Shown here: positions 45,332 to 57,600 of the stretch, one piece after another | Layout of the letters: each line of letters opens with the position of its first letter | Numbering within the stretch: the stretch's first letter is position 1 | From: Oenanthe sinensis | Lineage: Eukaryota > Streptophyta > Magnoliopsida > Apiales > Apiaceae | Reading direction: 5' to 3' | Assembly (NCBI GenBank): GCA_028671895.1 | Contig: JAPMAC010000207.1 | Location: 2,728,001-2,792,000 of the forward strand | Length of the DNA: 64,000 nt | The notes under the pieces: model-generated | The model's input: the letters and a program-made list of their open reading frames with translations, nothing else | Databases searched by the model: none | What the model was told of the DNA's origin: nothing | Position numbers and translations under genes: made by a program

Positions 45332-46745
45332 GATTGGAGCAAATGGCCAGGTAGAGACCTACAAGGCCAGTCTCGTGGCAAAAGGATTCAAAAAAAGACA
45401 AGAGATTGACTTTGATGAAACTTTTTCGCTTATAGCCTTGCTTAAATCAATTCGGATTTTGCTTGCTATTGCAGCTTACTATGACTATGAGATCTGGTAA
45501 ATGGACGTAAAGATGGCTTTCCTCAATGGGGAACTTGAAGAAGAAGTGTATATGACACAGCCGGAGGATTTTATTTCCATAGGAAATGAACATCTAGTAT
45601 GTAAGCTACTACGAACCATATATGGGTTAAAGCAAGCTTCTCGAAGATGGAACATTCGTTTTGATGAGACAATCAAAGAGTTTGATTTTATGAAAAACAT
45701 AAATGAACCATGTGTCTATAAGAAGGTTAGTGGGAGCGCAGTAACATTTCTTATTTTGTATGTAGATGACATACTCTTAATAGGAAATGACATACCAATG
45801 CTGCAATCAGTAAAAATGTGGCTATCAAAGAACTTTACCATGAAGGACTTGGGAGAAGCGTCCTACATTCTTGGTATGAAGATCTAAAGAGATAGATCAA
45901 GAAGAATGATAGGTCTAACCCAAGGTACGTACATCGATAAGGTGCTTAAAAGGTTTAGCATGGAAAACTCCAAGAGAGGTCTCATACCGATGAGCCATGG
46001 AGTCTCCCTTTCTGACAAGATGTCTCCTAAGACACCTGAAGAAAGAGAGCGTATGAGTATGATTCCTTATGCGTCGGCAATAGGATCTATCATGTACGCG
46101 ATGTTATGTACTATACCTGATGTTGCTCACTCAATTAGTGTGACTAGCAGATATCAGTCAAATCCAGGTGAAGACCACTGGAAAGCAGTGAAGAACATCC
46201 TTAAGTACCTGAGAAGGACTAAGGATATTTTTCTTGTTTTTGGTGGGTCTGAGTTGAAAATAGAGGGTTACACTGACTCTAGTTTTCAGTCAGAGTGTGA
46301 TTATAGTACATCCATGTCAGGGTATGGGTTTACTCTAAATGGTGGGGGGATTAGTTGGAGAAGTCGTAAGCAATCTACGATGGCTGACTCCACAGTAGAA
46401 GCAGAATATATAGCTGCAAGTAAGGCTGCAAAGGAAGCTGTTTGGATAAAGAAATTTGTTTCTGAGTTGGGAGTAGTTCCTGGCATAGAGGGGCCTGTTG
46501 TGTTATATTGTGACAATAACGCTCCAATAGCTGAAGCCAAGGAACCGAGGTCTCACAAGAATACCAAACATATATTGTGGCAGTTTCATTTGATTAGGGA
46601 GATCATTGAAAGAGGAGATGTCAAGATCGAAAGAGTTGACACACACAATAACATAGTAGACCCGTTCACGAAGCCGCTGTCTCAGTTAAATTTTGATCGT
46701 CATAAGGAGCGGATGGGTATTAGATACCAGAGTGATTGGCTTTAG
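45332..46745 (+). pseudogene. copia pol fragment, copy 1 (RT and RNase H)
   Basis: Starts in the middle of the RT domain (TYKAS...VAKGF) and continues through MDVKMAFLNGELEEEVYMTQ, the catalytic YVDD (45759-45770) and the RNase H domain (YTDSSFQSE..., EAEYIAASKAAKEAVWIKKF). Stops: TAA 45499-45501 before MDVK and TAA 45885-45887. Nearly the same as 52664-54078, including the first stop. It has no 5' part and no own promoter. Confidence 0.88.
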
Positions 46746-46759
46746 GCCAAGTGGGAGAT

Positions 46760-48336
46760 TGAAAGTGTTTGACCTAAAACCAATCATGTATGATGAGTTA
46801 GGAAAAACTTTCTGCTACTCTTATTTAATATCATTTGATAATAATAAAATATTTATTTGATAATAATAAAGTATTTAATTGGAAATTGGTAAATCCGTAA
46901 AGATCAGTACATATTATGCTAGCTCTCTTAGGAAGATGTCTGTTCTCATAGACATTTGTGTGGTGACACTATATCTAGTATGTAGGTGCTTATTAAGGAA
47001 TAAGTTCACCGAACATGACTTGATAAGTAGAACAACTAATGGAGTTTACTCACGTGTCGATAGTTGTTTATTAAGTAAATAGTTGTACAAGTATCCTTAG
47101 ACTTGAGATCGTTAGAGTAATCTCGTACACAATGATTTATGCTTTGGTTTAGTCCTTAGTCTCTAGGACATTCATTAGGTCCATTCTGGGCATAGTGATT
47201 TGTGTATGGAGATAGTTAACGGATCAATAAAGGATCTGCGCATTCCTGTAAAGGAAGTGAATATCCTATGTTATTCTTAGATATGCAAGTTCAGGAATCT
47301 CTGGCCAGAGTGAATGAAATTAGAAAGAGTTTCTAATTTGCATTAAAAGGAACTTTGCATTATGAATAAGAAATCATATGATTAAATTAGATAGGCTTGA
47401 TACGAGTTCCATGCCTTGTATTTAATCGGGATATTGAAGGGTGGAAGGAATTAATTGTACGGTAAGTAATTACTGACAGGTTCTAAGTATTCTAAGCAAT
47501 GATTTCCTATTATCTGGATAGTCGCGATATGTTGAGAAGCATCACTCACGATGTAGAATAAATATAATTAATCAGATTAATTATATTTAATGAATTAATA
47601 GGTTTCATATAAATAATAAATAAAATGTTTATTATTATTTATTTCTACTACCGGCTTAATATTGAACCTAAAGAGTCAAACCATAAAAGAGATTAAATTA
47701 TAGATGAATGAATAATTAATAATAGCTAGTCAGTATTTATTTATGAAATAAATAATTACTTAGCAAATTTTATAAATTAATTAAATGAGATTTAATTGAT
47801 TATAAATTATTTAAGATAAGATCTTAATATTATTAATTAAATATTTAATTAAAGTAATTAAATATGAAGAGAGAATAAGTTTATAAAAGAGTTTAGAAAA
47901 AGAAATTAATGATTAAAATAGTTTTAATCATTAACTAATTAATTAATAGGATTAATTAATTAAAAAGGAATTAATAATAAAATATTTATAGAAAATATCT
48001 CAGCTGAGATATTTGCCTATAAATATAGGATTATAAACCCTAATACTTGAGACCCTAATATTTGTGAGAAATAATTTAAAAGGGAGGCAACCCTAATTTC
48101 CTCTCTAGCCTCATCCTTCATCTTTTAATTTGATTTTTGGTGGATATCTTTAGAGCACTCCACACTTGAGGGGTGATTGAAAGGATTGAAGAACAAGATC
48201 TTCTCTAGCTATTGCCGGAAAGCAATCGAGGTATTCTTCAATTTATAAAATAATTTTGTATCTATATGTATGTATACATAGGAATATATGCAAATAAATG
48301 TTATTCAATGCTTCCGCTGGTGCATAAATTCCTTCA
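46760..48336 (+). repeat. copia LTR, copy 1 (1577 bp)
   Basis: TGAAAGTGTTTGACC at 46760, preceded by the PPT GCCAAGTGGGAGAT, to CCTTCA at 48336, followed by a PBS. TATA box CCTATAAATATAGG at 48017-48030, then AAACCCTAATACTTG. It serves at once as right LTR of the fragment on its left and left LTR of the element on its right. Confidence 0.9.
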
Positions 48337-48337
48337 A

Positions 48338-48349
48338 TGATATCAGAGC
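48338..48349 (+). other. primer binding site, tRNA-iMet type
   Basis: TGATATCAGAGC against the consensus TGGTATCAGAGC; one mismatch at the third base. It lies one base after the LTR. Confidence 0.8.
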
Positions 48350-50153
48350 TTAGGTTGTATGCATATAGATTCGTGGTCAAGTTTCAGAATTTTATGAGCA
48401 TGTATGTATTTATTATGATTTATACAAGTAATATCATGTTTTAATTATGATTAATATGATACTATTCGTCAAAATTGTTTTGATAATTTTCCTGGGTTCT
48501 ATAAGTGTTGTAGATCGTCCAATTAATTTTTCATAATTTTCTGATGCGTAGAATATTTATTATGAATTTTGAAAGCAATAATAATGATTTAATTATGATT
48601 AATTCATTACTGTTCCTTAAAATTTATTATCTATTTTTAATGTGTTCTACAGGTGTTGTAGATCGTCCAGGTATTTTTAGAATATTTTTATGAGCAATAG
48701 ATTATTTATTATGGATTTTTAAAATTGTTTTTAATTAATTCGTAATTAAATAATAATATCTGGGAAAAAAAAGGTGTAACGCCCGCATGCATTACAAGAT
48801 AAAAAAGGGTTTTTGACTTGTAACGCATACCCGAGATGCGTGACAGGGTGTCTTGCACGCGCCTGACGCGCGTGCGAGCATTGGGATGCGTCAGAAACTT
48901 CTCGGGGCCCGTGCGGGCGCGTGGAAGCTCAGAATGGGGCGTGTAATATACCGTTGGATTCATTTTTCCGAGACGGTTCTAATGGCATATTACAATAATT
49001 TTTCTGAAATTGTTTCGAACTGTTTAGAGCTTCCAAAAGTATTTTAAAGCAAGTTTTAACTGTTTTAAGTTGCTTTTAAATACACCATGTGATACATAGA
49101 GATGTATAATGCTTATATGTTGTAATATATGATTTAACATGCCTACCTTATGTTTATTCATGATTATATATATGTGATATATGCTTGAATTATCATGAGA
49201 TGATAGATTTAGGTGAACTTAATTAACATAAGGCGTATGTTAGACAATCTAGAATAGTGAAATTGTTTCGTGATCTTAATTTACATATTATGAATACAAT
49301 CATGAGATTTTTGTGTTTATGAAACACGTGATTGAATATGAATTTTCAACTTAAGTGAAAGGATGATTCTGTCAAACAACAGATGTTCTATCTGTAAGAA
49401 ATGAGGTTATTAAGAGACGCCTCTTGACAATGCTCCACCCCTGGCCTGGGATGACTCCAAGTATCAATAGTTGATTTGAAATATTTAATCCAATCTAAAA
49501 GAATCTCTTTATAATATGATTATGATTGTAACATAATATAATCCCCTAAAATATAAAGAATATCAAGTAGTAATTGGCCATAAAACACAAAGGGCTTGTG
49601 TTGGTCATAGCCTTCCAACATAATAGAAAGTATTTCTTGTTTTTAAAACTCTGTCGTTTCGTGATACAGCCGAGGGCGTTGTTTCCGAAAGAAGATATAC
49701 TTGTCTATAACATGAGATGAGTATGATGAATTGGAATCTTATGGTCGTTACGTGCTACAGCCGTGGGCTATTTGAAACTAGTTTAATTATACGAGATGTT
49801 GGGATTGACTTGACTTAGAATATTGAGTTTGTCGTGCCACAGCCGTGACTGAAGTATTCAAGAGGCTAAAGTAAGATTAGGGAATAACATGAGATGTAGC
49901 TGACAAGAGTTGTCTGCCTATTGAACGTTACATGGCGTTTCGTGCTACAGCCGAGGTTGTGTGATGGAATGTAGGATCCCTATCCCACTATCGTTATGAA
50001 TGCTTAATTTCAATAAGGGATATAGAAATTAGATAGAATAGCGGGAGGCACTTATGAATAAAGACCCGATTCATATGGTGTTTTAGATAATGAAATAGAG
50101 TATTTGCTAAATGTTGTTATGTGTTTATTATTTGCAGATTTACTATATACATA
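48350..50153 (+). other. untranslated leader of the copia element
   Basis: 1.8 kb non-coding, between PBS and gag. GC-rich segment 48775-48945 with GCACGCG/CGCGCGTGC able to form a hairpin at 48854-48875, and repeated GATGCGT(G/C)A. CGT(G)CTACAGCCG-like text recurs at about 49660, 49760, 49835 and 49945 in units of 75-110 bases. A long leader of this kind is usual in Angela/BARE elements, where it holds packaging and dimerisation signals. Confidence 0.65.
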
Positions 50154-51886
50154 ATGTCTTCTGCACTATCACTCCGTTGCATGCTCGATGCACACAAATT
50201 AACTGGTCCCAACTATGCTGATTGGCTTCGAAACCTGAGAATTGTTCTCAGGATTGAGAAGAAGGAATATGTACTAGACTCACCTAAACCTGCTGAACCT
50301 GCTCAGGATGCACATAATGATGAACATATTGTGTATCGTAATTGGATAGATGATGCAAGAGTTGCACAGTGTGTTATGCTGGGATCCATGAATGATGAGC
50401 TCCAAAAGCAACACGAGCATAGGATGCTCACTCTATCCTTATGCATCTACAAGATTTGTATGATGTGGCAGGAAGGACAGCTCGATATGAGATATCGAAG
50501 GAGCTATTCCGTTGTAGGATGACTGAGGGATCATCTGTGAATGTTCATGTGCTCAAGATGATCAATTTGATTGAGCGTCTTGGACAACTTGGATTTGTCA
50601 TGGATAGGGAGTTGAGTCAAGATCTGGTCTTGCAATCACTTCCAGATTCATTCTCGCAGTTCGTTGTGAACTTTCACATGAACAAGTTGGATGTCAGCTT
50701 GCCTGAACTCCATAACATGCTGAAAACTGCTGAGTCGAATTTTCCCACAAAGAAGAGTTATGTTCTTCTAATTGGTGAAGGCTCTAACCCTAAGAAGAGG
50801 AAGAGGAGCCCTCCTAAGAAGAAGAAGAAGGTAGGTGAGAAAAGGCCAGTTCCGCCAAAAGCTAAAGATCCCAAAAGCAAAGTTGTTTGCTTTCACTGCA
50901 ACATAGTGGGGCACTGGAAGAGAAACTGTAAGGCTTACCTTGCAGAATTGAAGAAGAAGAAGGGTGGTGAGACTACCGCTTCTGCTTCAGGTATGTTCAT
51001 GATCGAACTAAATATGTCACTTAATCAAACTTCTACTTGGGTATTAGATACCGCCTGTGGTTCTCACATTTGCAATTCGTTGCAGGGACTAAGGAGAAGT
51101 AACACTCTTGAAGAAGTGGAGGTGATCCTACGTATGGGCAATGGAGCAAGATTTGCTGCTGTAGCTGTAGGATCATTTGATTTACTTATGCCTACGGGAA
51201 AGACTATTATTTTGGATAATTGTTATTTTGTTCCCTCAATTATGAGGAATATTATTTCTATTCCCATGTTAGACTTGGATGGTTTTTCGTTTGTTATTGA
51301 GAATAATAAATGTTCAATTTTTAGAAATAATTTTATTTATGGTGTTGGTATTTTAAATAATGGTTTGTATGTATGTGACGTAGAACATAGTTTACTTCAA
51401 ATTGAACATAGTAATAAAAGAAAAAGAGATGATGAAAATCCCACCTACTTGTGGTACTGCAGACTTGATCATATTAGTGAAAATAGACTTAAGACATTGC
51501 ATAAGGAAGGGTTACTAGAACCTTTTGATTTTGAATCATATCCTACATGCGAGTCTTGTCTGTTAGGCAGAATGACCAAATCTCCATTTAGTGGACATGG
51601 AGAAAGAGCTGCGGAGTTGCTTGGATTGGTACATACAGATGTGTGTGGGCCGATGTCCACGCAAGCCATGGGTGGATTTTCATACTTCATTACTTTTACA
51701 GATGATCGATCTAGATTTGGATATGTGTATTTGATGAAATACAAATCCGAAGCCTTTGAAAAGTTCAAAGAATATAAGTATGAAGTAGAGAAACAAACCA
51801 AGTATAGTATTAAAACCCTTCGATCAGATCGAGGAGGTGAATACTTAAGTGGCGAGTTTCTAAATTATCTCAAAAAAATGGTATAG
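50154..51886 (+). pseudogene. copia gag, protease and integrase N-half (Angela-like)
   Basis: ATG 50154 opens MSSALSLRCMLDAHKLTGPN (gag). A single-base loss near 50421 shifts the frame. The second frame (to 51886) gives the UBN2-type gag (MTEGSSVNVHVLKMINLIER), a Lys-rich stretch, the CCHC knuckle C-x2-C-x4-H-x4-C (50888-50929), protease, and integrase. The protease motif is DTA (51047-51055) where DTG is expected. In the integrase zinc domain the first His reads Tyr (LWYCRLDH). The first catalytic Asp (HTDVCGP) and second (RSDRGGEYLS) are present. A one-base loss in the A-run near 51877 ends the frame. Gag and lineage match Angela from memory. Confidence 0.85.
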
Positions 51887-52287
51887 TCTCTCAATGGACA
51901 ACTCCGGCCACTCCCCAGTTGAATGGAGTATTCGAAAGGAGAAATCGAACTTTGTTGGACATGGTTCGATCCATGATGAGCTATACAGATCTTCCAGTAT
52001 CACTTTGGGGTTATGCATTGGAAACATCAGCATATATATTGAACAAGGTGCCTTCCAAATCTGTTCCTCAAACTCCGTATGAGATATGGAAAGAAAGGAA
52101 ACCGAGTCTTAAGCACGTTAAGATTTGGGGATGTCCGGCTTATGTCAAGAAAGTTGACCCCGATAAGCTAGAATCTCGATCCGTGAAATGTAGGTTTGTA
52201 GGATATCCTAAAGAGACTTTAGGGTATTACTTTTACACCGAACAAAGGGTGTTTGTCTCCCGACATGCTACCTTCCTGGAAAAATAG
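51887..52287 (+). pseudogene. copia integrase, C-terminal part
   Basis: In a new frame after the deletion: WTTPATPQLNGVFERRNRTL with the catalytic Glu, then LPVSLWGYALETSAYILNKV, KIWGCPAYVKK and the chromo-like end. Stops at TAG 52285-52287, which lies between integrase and reverse transcriptase. Confidence 0.82.
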
Positions 52288-54078
52288 TTTATCCTTGAAG
52301 GGAATAGTGGGAGCAAGATTGAACTTGATGAAGTTCATGAAGAACAAACTACTACGGTTCAAGAGGAAACACCTGTTCATATTGAACAACCTTCCGTAGA
52401 ACAACCCATTCGTAGATCACAAAGGGTGTCTCACCAACCTGAGAGGTATTATGGCCTTGTCATTGAGAATGACAATGAATTGGCGGTCATTGATGGAGAC
52501 GACCCTATGACCTTCAACGAGGCTGTGAGTAGTGTTGACTCAGAGAAATGGCAGAGTGCCATAGAATCCGAAAAGGACTCCATGTATGCCAACCAAGTAT
52601 GGACTTTGGTAAAGGCACCCAAGGATATGAAGCCTATAGGGTGCAAGTGGGTATACAAGAGAAAGATTGGAGCAAATGGCCAGGTAGAGACCTACAAGGC
52701 CAGGCTCGTTGCAAAAGGATTCAAACAAAGACAAGGTATTGACTTTGATGAAACTTTTTCACCTGTAGCCTTGCTCAAATCAATTCGGATTTTACTTGCT
52801 ATTGCAGCTTACTATGAATATGAGATCTGGTAAATGGACGTAAAGACGGATTTTCTCAATGGGGAACTTGAAGAAGAAGTGTATATGACACAGCCAAAGG
52901 GTTTTATATCCATAGGAAATGAACATCTAGTATGTAAGCTACTACGAACCATATATGGGTTAAATCAAGCTTCTCGAAGATGGAACATTTGTTTTGATGA
53001 GACAATCAAAGAGTTTGATTTTATCAAAAACATTGATGAACCATGTGTCTACAAGAAGGTTAGTGGGAGCGCAGTAACATTTCTTATTTTGTATGTAGAT
53101 GACATACTCTTAATAGGAAATGACATACCAATGCTGCAATCAGAAAAAATGTGGCTATCAAAGAACTTCACCATGAAGGACTTGGGAGAAGCGTCCTACA
53201 TTCTTGGTATGAAGATCTATAGAGATAGATCAAGAAGAATGATAGGTCTAACCCAAGGTACGTACATCGATAAGGTGCTTAAAAGGTTTAGCATGGAAAA
53301 CTCCAAGAGAGGTCTCATACCGATGAGCCATGGAGTCTCCCTTTCTGACAAGATGTCTCCTAAGACACCTGAAGAAAGAGAGCGTATGAGTATGATTCCT
53401 TATGCGTCGGCAATAGGATCTATCATGTACGCGATGTTATGTACTATACCTGATGTTGCTCACTCAATTAGTGTGACTAGCAGATATCAGTCAAATCCAG
53501 GTGAAGACCACTGGAAAGCAGTGAAGAACATCCTTAAGTACCTGAGAAGGACTAAGGATATTTTTCTTGTTTTTGGTGGGTCTGAGTTGAAAATAGAGGG
53601 TTACACTGACTCTAGTTTTCAGTCAGAGTGTGATTATAGTACATCCATGTCAGGGTATGGGTTTACTCTAAATGGTGGGGGGATTAGTTGGAGAAGTTGT
53701 AAGCAATCTACGATGGCTGACTCCACAGTAGAAGCAGAATATATAGCTGCAAGTAAGGCTGCAAAGGAAGCTGTTTGGATAAAGAAATTTGTTTCTGAGT
53801 TGGGAGTAGTTCCTGGCATAGAGGGGCCTTTTGGGTTATATTGTGACAATAACGCTCCAATAGCTGAAGCCAAGGAACCGAGGTCTCACAAGAATACCAA
53901 ACATATATTGTGGCAGTTTCATTTGATTAGGGAGATCATTGAAAGAGGAGATGTCAAGATCGAAAGAGTTGACACACACAATAACATAGTAGACCCGTTC
54001 ACGAAGCCGCTGTCTCAGTTAAATTTTGATCGTCATAAGGAGCGGATGGGTATTAGATACCAGAGTGATTGGCTTTAG
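52288..54078 (+). pseudogene. copia RT and RNase H, copy 2
   Basis: The linker VEQPIRRSQRVSHQP leads to the RT start SEKWQSAIESEKDSMYANQV and GCKWVYKRKIGANGQVETYK. TAA 52831-52833 replaces the usual Gln codon before MDVKT. The catalytic YVDD is at 53092-53103. RNase H ends PFTKPLSQLNFDRHKERMGI. The stretch 52834-54078 is open for 414 codons. Shares with copy 1 several unusual residues (TMADSTVEAEY, DNNAPIAEAKE, HILWQFH, NNIVDPF) that copy 3 lacks. Confidence 0.85.
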
Positions 54079-54092
54079 GCCAAGTGGGAGAT

Positions 54093-54479
54093 TGAAAGTG
54101 TTTGACCTAAAACCAATCATGTATGATGAGTTAGGAAAAACTTTCTGCTACTCTTATTTAATATCATTTGATAATAATAAAGTATTTATTTGATAATAAT
54201 AAAGTATTTAATTGGAAATTGGTAAATCCGTAAAGATCAGTACATATTATGCTAGCTCTCTTAGGAAGATGTCTGTTCTCATAGACATTTGTGTGGTGAC
54301 ACTATATCTAGTATGTAGGTGCTTATTAAGGAATAAGTTCACTGAACATGACTTGATAAGTAGAACAACTAATGGAGTTTACTCACGTGTCGATAGTTGT
54401 TTATTAAGTAAATAGTTGTACAAGTATCCTTAGACTTGAGATCGTTAGAGTAATCTCGTACACAATGATTTATGCTTTG
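54093..54479 (+). repeat. copia LTR, copy 2, only the first 387 bp
   Basis: Starts TGAAAGTGTTTGACC after the same PPT and breaks off at TTTATGCTTTG, where RNase H text (ATTTACACCGACTCTAG) begins. The break is equivalent to about 47147 in the full LTR. Confidence 0.88.
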
Positions 54480-54959
54480 ATTTACACCGACTCTAGTTTT
54501 CAGTCAGAGTGTGATGATAGTACATCCATGTCCGGGTATGTGTTTACTCTAAATGGTGGGGCGATTAGTTGGAGAAGTCGTAAGCAATCTACGACGGCTG
54601 ACTCCACAGCAGAAGCAGAGTATATAGCTGCAAGTAAGGCTACAAAGGAAGCTGTTTGGATAAAGAAATTTGTTTCTGAGTTGGGAGTAGTGCTTGGCAT
54701 AGAGGGGCCTATTGTGTTATATTGTGACAATAACGCTGCAATAGCTCAAGCCAAGGAACCGAGGTCTCACAAGAATACCAAACATATATTGCGGCGGTTT
54801 CATTTGATTAGGGAGATCATTGAAAGAGGAGATGTCAAGATCGAAAGAGTTGACACACACAACAACATACCAGACCCGTTCACGAAGCCGCTGTCTCAGT
54901 TAAATTTTGATCGTCATAAGGAGCGGATGGGTATTAGATACCAGAGTGATTGGCTTTAG
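54480..54959 (+). pseudogene. copia RNase H, copy 3
   Basis: About 158 codons, open: YTDSSFQSECDDSTSMSGYV, then TADSTAEAEYIAASKATKEA, YCDNNAAIAQAKEPRSH, HILRRFHLIREII and NNIPDPFTKPLSQLNFD. It keeps residues usual in the family where copies 1 and 2 have changes. It has no RT upstream: a fusion to the partial LTR precedes it. Confidence 0.88.
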
Positions 54960-54973
54960 GCCAAGTGGGAGAT

Positions 54974-56682
54974 TGAAAGTGTTTGACCTAAAACCAATCA
55001 TGTATGATGAGTTAGGGAAAACTTTCTGCTACTCTTATTTAATTTCATTTGATAATAATAAAGTATTTATTTGTTATGTTACGGGCTTAATCTATTTGAA
55101 GTGTATTGAATAAGATGTTCCATAGTTTAGAGCAAAGCTTCTGGAATTATAATGAGATTGTAATAATGAGATCTAGAAGATAATAGGTTTAGACTTAAAC
55201 AGTTCCTGATCATATGATAACTAATTGGAAATTGGTAAATCTGTAAAGATCAGTACATACTATGCTAGCTCTCTTAGGAGGATGTCTGTTCTCATAGACA
55301 TTTGTGTGGTGACACTATATCTAGTATGTAGGTGCTTATTAAGGAATAAGTTCACTGAACATGACTCGATAAGTAGAACAACTAATGGAGTTTACTCACG
55401 TGTCGATAGTTGTTTATTAAGTAAATAGTTATACAAGTATCCTTAGACTTGAGATCGTTAGAGTAATCTCGTACACAATGATTTATGCTTTGGTTTAGTC
55501 CTTAGTCTCTAGGACATTCATTAGGTCCATTCTGGGCATAGTGATTTGTGTATGGAGATAGTTAACGGATCAATAAAGGATCTGCCCCTTCCAGTAAAGG
55601 AAGTGAATATCCTATATTATTCTTAGATATGCAAGTTCAGGAATCTCTGGCCAGAGTGAATGAAATTAGAAAGAGTTTCTAATTTGCATTAAAAGGAACT
55701 TTGCATTATGAATAAGAAATCATATGATTAAATTAGACAGGCTTGACACGAGTTCCATGCCTTGTATTTAATCGGGATATTGAAGGGTAGAAGGAATTAA
55801 TTGTACGGTAACTAATTACTGACAAGTTCTAAGTATTCTAAGCAATGATTTCGTATTATCTGGATAGTCGCGATATGTTGAGAAGCATTACTCACAATGT
55901 AGAATAAATATAATTAATCAGATTAATTATATTTAATGAATTAATAGAATTCATATAAATAATAAATAAAATGTTTATTATTATTTATTTCTACTACCGG
56001 GTAAATATTGAACCTAAAGAGTCACACCATAAAAGAGATTAAATTATAGATGAAGGAATAATTAATAATAGCTAGTCATTATTTATTTATGAAATAAATA
56101 ATTACTTAGCAAATTTTATAAATTAATTAAATGAGATTTAATTGATTATAAATTATTTAAGATAAGATCTTAATATTATTAATTAAATATTTAATTAAAG
56201 TAATTAAATCTGAAGAGAGAATAATTTTCTAAAAGAGTTTAGAAAAAGGAATTAATGATTAAAATAGTTTTAATCATTAACTAATTAATTAATAAGATTA
56301 ATTAATTAAAAGGGAATTAATAATAAGATATTTATAGAAAATATCTCAGATGAGATATTTGCCTATAAATATAGGATTATAAACCCTAATACTTGAGACC
56401 CTAAAATTTGTGAGAAATATTTTAAAAGGGAGGCAACCCTAATTTACCCTCTAGCCTCCTCCTTCATCTTTTAGTTTGATTCTTGGTAGATATCTTTAGA
56501 GCACTCCACACTTGAGGGGTGATTGCAAGGATTGAAGAACAAGATCTTCTCTAGCTGTTGCCGGAAAGCAATCGAGGTATTCTTCAATTTATAAAATAGT
56601 TTTGTATCTATATGTATGTATACATAGGAATATATGCAAATAAATGTTATTCAATACTTCCGCTGGTGCATAAATTCCTTCA
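54974..56682 (+). repeat. copia LTR, copy 3 (1709 bp)
   Basis: TG 54974 to CA 56682. It contains about 130 bases (55074-55210) that are absent from copies 1 and 2, which have a short GATAATAATAAA duplication instead. Elsewhere differences are scattered and few. TATA box CCTATAAATATAGG at 56362-56375. Confidence 0.88.
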
Positions 56683-56939
56683 ACATCGAGGAGACAAGAG
56701 ATGATTATCTTGTTATAAGCAATCAGTTAAGTTAACTCCATTACTATGAGATCTTTTGGAAGAAACCCAAAAACAAATCCGTGCAGGCTCGATCCAAAGG
56801 TGCAGAGTTAAGACTTGCTTGCGATCCAACAAGTGGTATCAGAGCCAAAAGTTCATAGATGGATCTTAGGGGTAATGGGCTGCTGGTAGTCGATGTGGGT
56901 GGCCCTCGGTGAACACACATAAAAAATATGTGAAGTCTT
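56683..56939 (+). mobile_element. U5 end and PBS of another copia element
   Basis: An LTR-end-like stretch finishing at CCAACA (56831) is followed two bases later by TGGTATCAGAGCC (56834-56846), a perfect tRNA-iMet primer site, and about 90 bases of leader. Neither the rest of its LTR nor its genes are here. Confidence 0.65.
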
Positions 56940-57279
56940 TGTTGGGAAAAACTAAGAAATAAATAGTATATGTGTGTATGTTGCAATGCAATATCAGAAA
57001 GAATAAAGACTTAAGTAGTAGTCTTATTATTCATTAACTGCAATACATTGAAAATAAATGAACGTGCCTATTTATATAGGCTACTGGATAACAGGAATAG
57101 AGAAATTCTAGCAACTAGCAGATTAAGGATAAACCCACAACATCCACTACTAGCTTATTTATAAGAACACTAACAACTACTAATTTGACTCAAACATACC
57201 TGAATTATAGGAAATCCTAATATCAAATAAATAATTAATAAAAAGACCACGTTAAAAAACTTTGAATTAATTTTCAACA
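56940..57279 (-). repeat. LTR of a third copia family (340 bp)
   Basis: The minus strand begins TGTTGAAAATTAATTC (from 57279) and ends TTTTTCCCAACA (to 56940). It is preceded by a PPT, AATCAAGGGAGGG. It contains a TATA box (CCTATATAAATAGG, minus strand, about 57058-57071). Its coding fragment follows at 57280-57600. Confidence 0.75.
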
Positions 57280-57600
57280 CCCTCCCTTGATTCAAAGTTT
57301 CGACACCCATCAAACTTCTAAAGTAGCATAACTTCTCATTGGACATATTTTGTCAATATATCAGTCACTTTCTCATGTGTTCTGTAGTACTCTAAAGTTA
57401 TCTTTTCTTGTGCAACCAAGTCACAGATAAAATAATGGTGAATGTCGATGTGCTTTGTTCTACTATGGAAGGTTGGATTCCTTGACATTGAAATTGTTGC
57501 AATGTTGTCACAGAATATTTCAGTTGCACCTTCCTGCATTTGATTCATTTCAGTTTGGAATCGTCTTAGCTAAATAGCTTGACAAGCTGCTGATGTACTT
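57280..57600 (-). pseudogene. copia RNase H C-terminal fragment
   Basis: Minus-strand text SAACQAI-stop-LRRF, MNQMQEGATEIFCDNIATIS, NPTFHSRTKHIDIHHYFICD and YYRTHEKVTDILTKYV is the end of a copia RNase H; the stop falls on the usual Trp of CQAIWLRR. The fragment ends abruptly at about 57600 against the next element. Confidence 0.75.

Noticed and set aside
46879..47082. 67-codon frame repeated in all three copia LTRs
   Set aside because: Its repetition follows from the LTR copies; no ATG context, motif or role is known for it.
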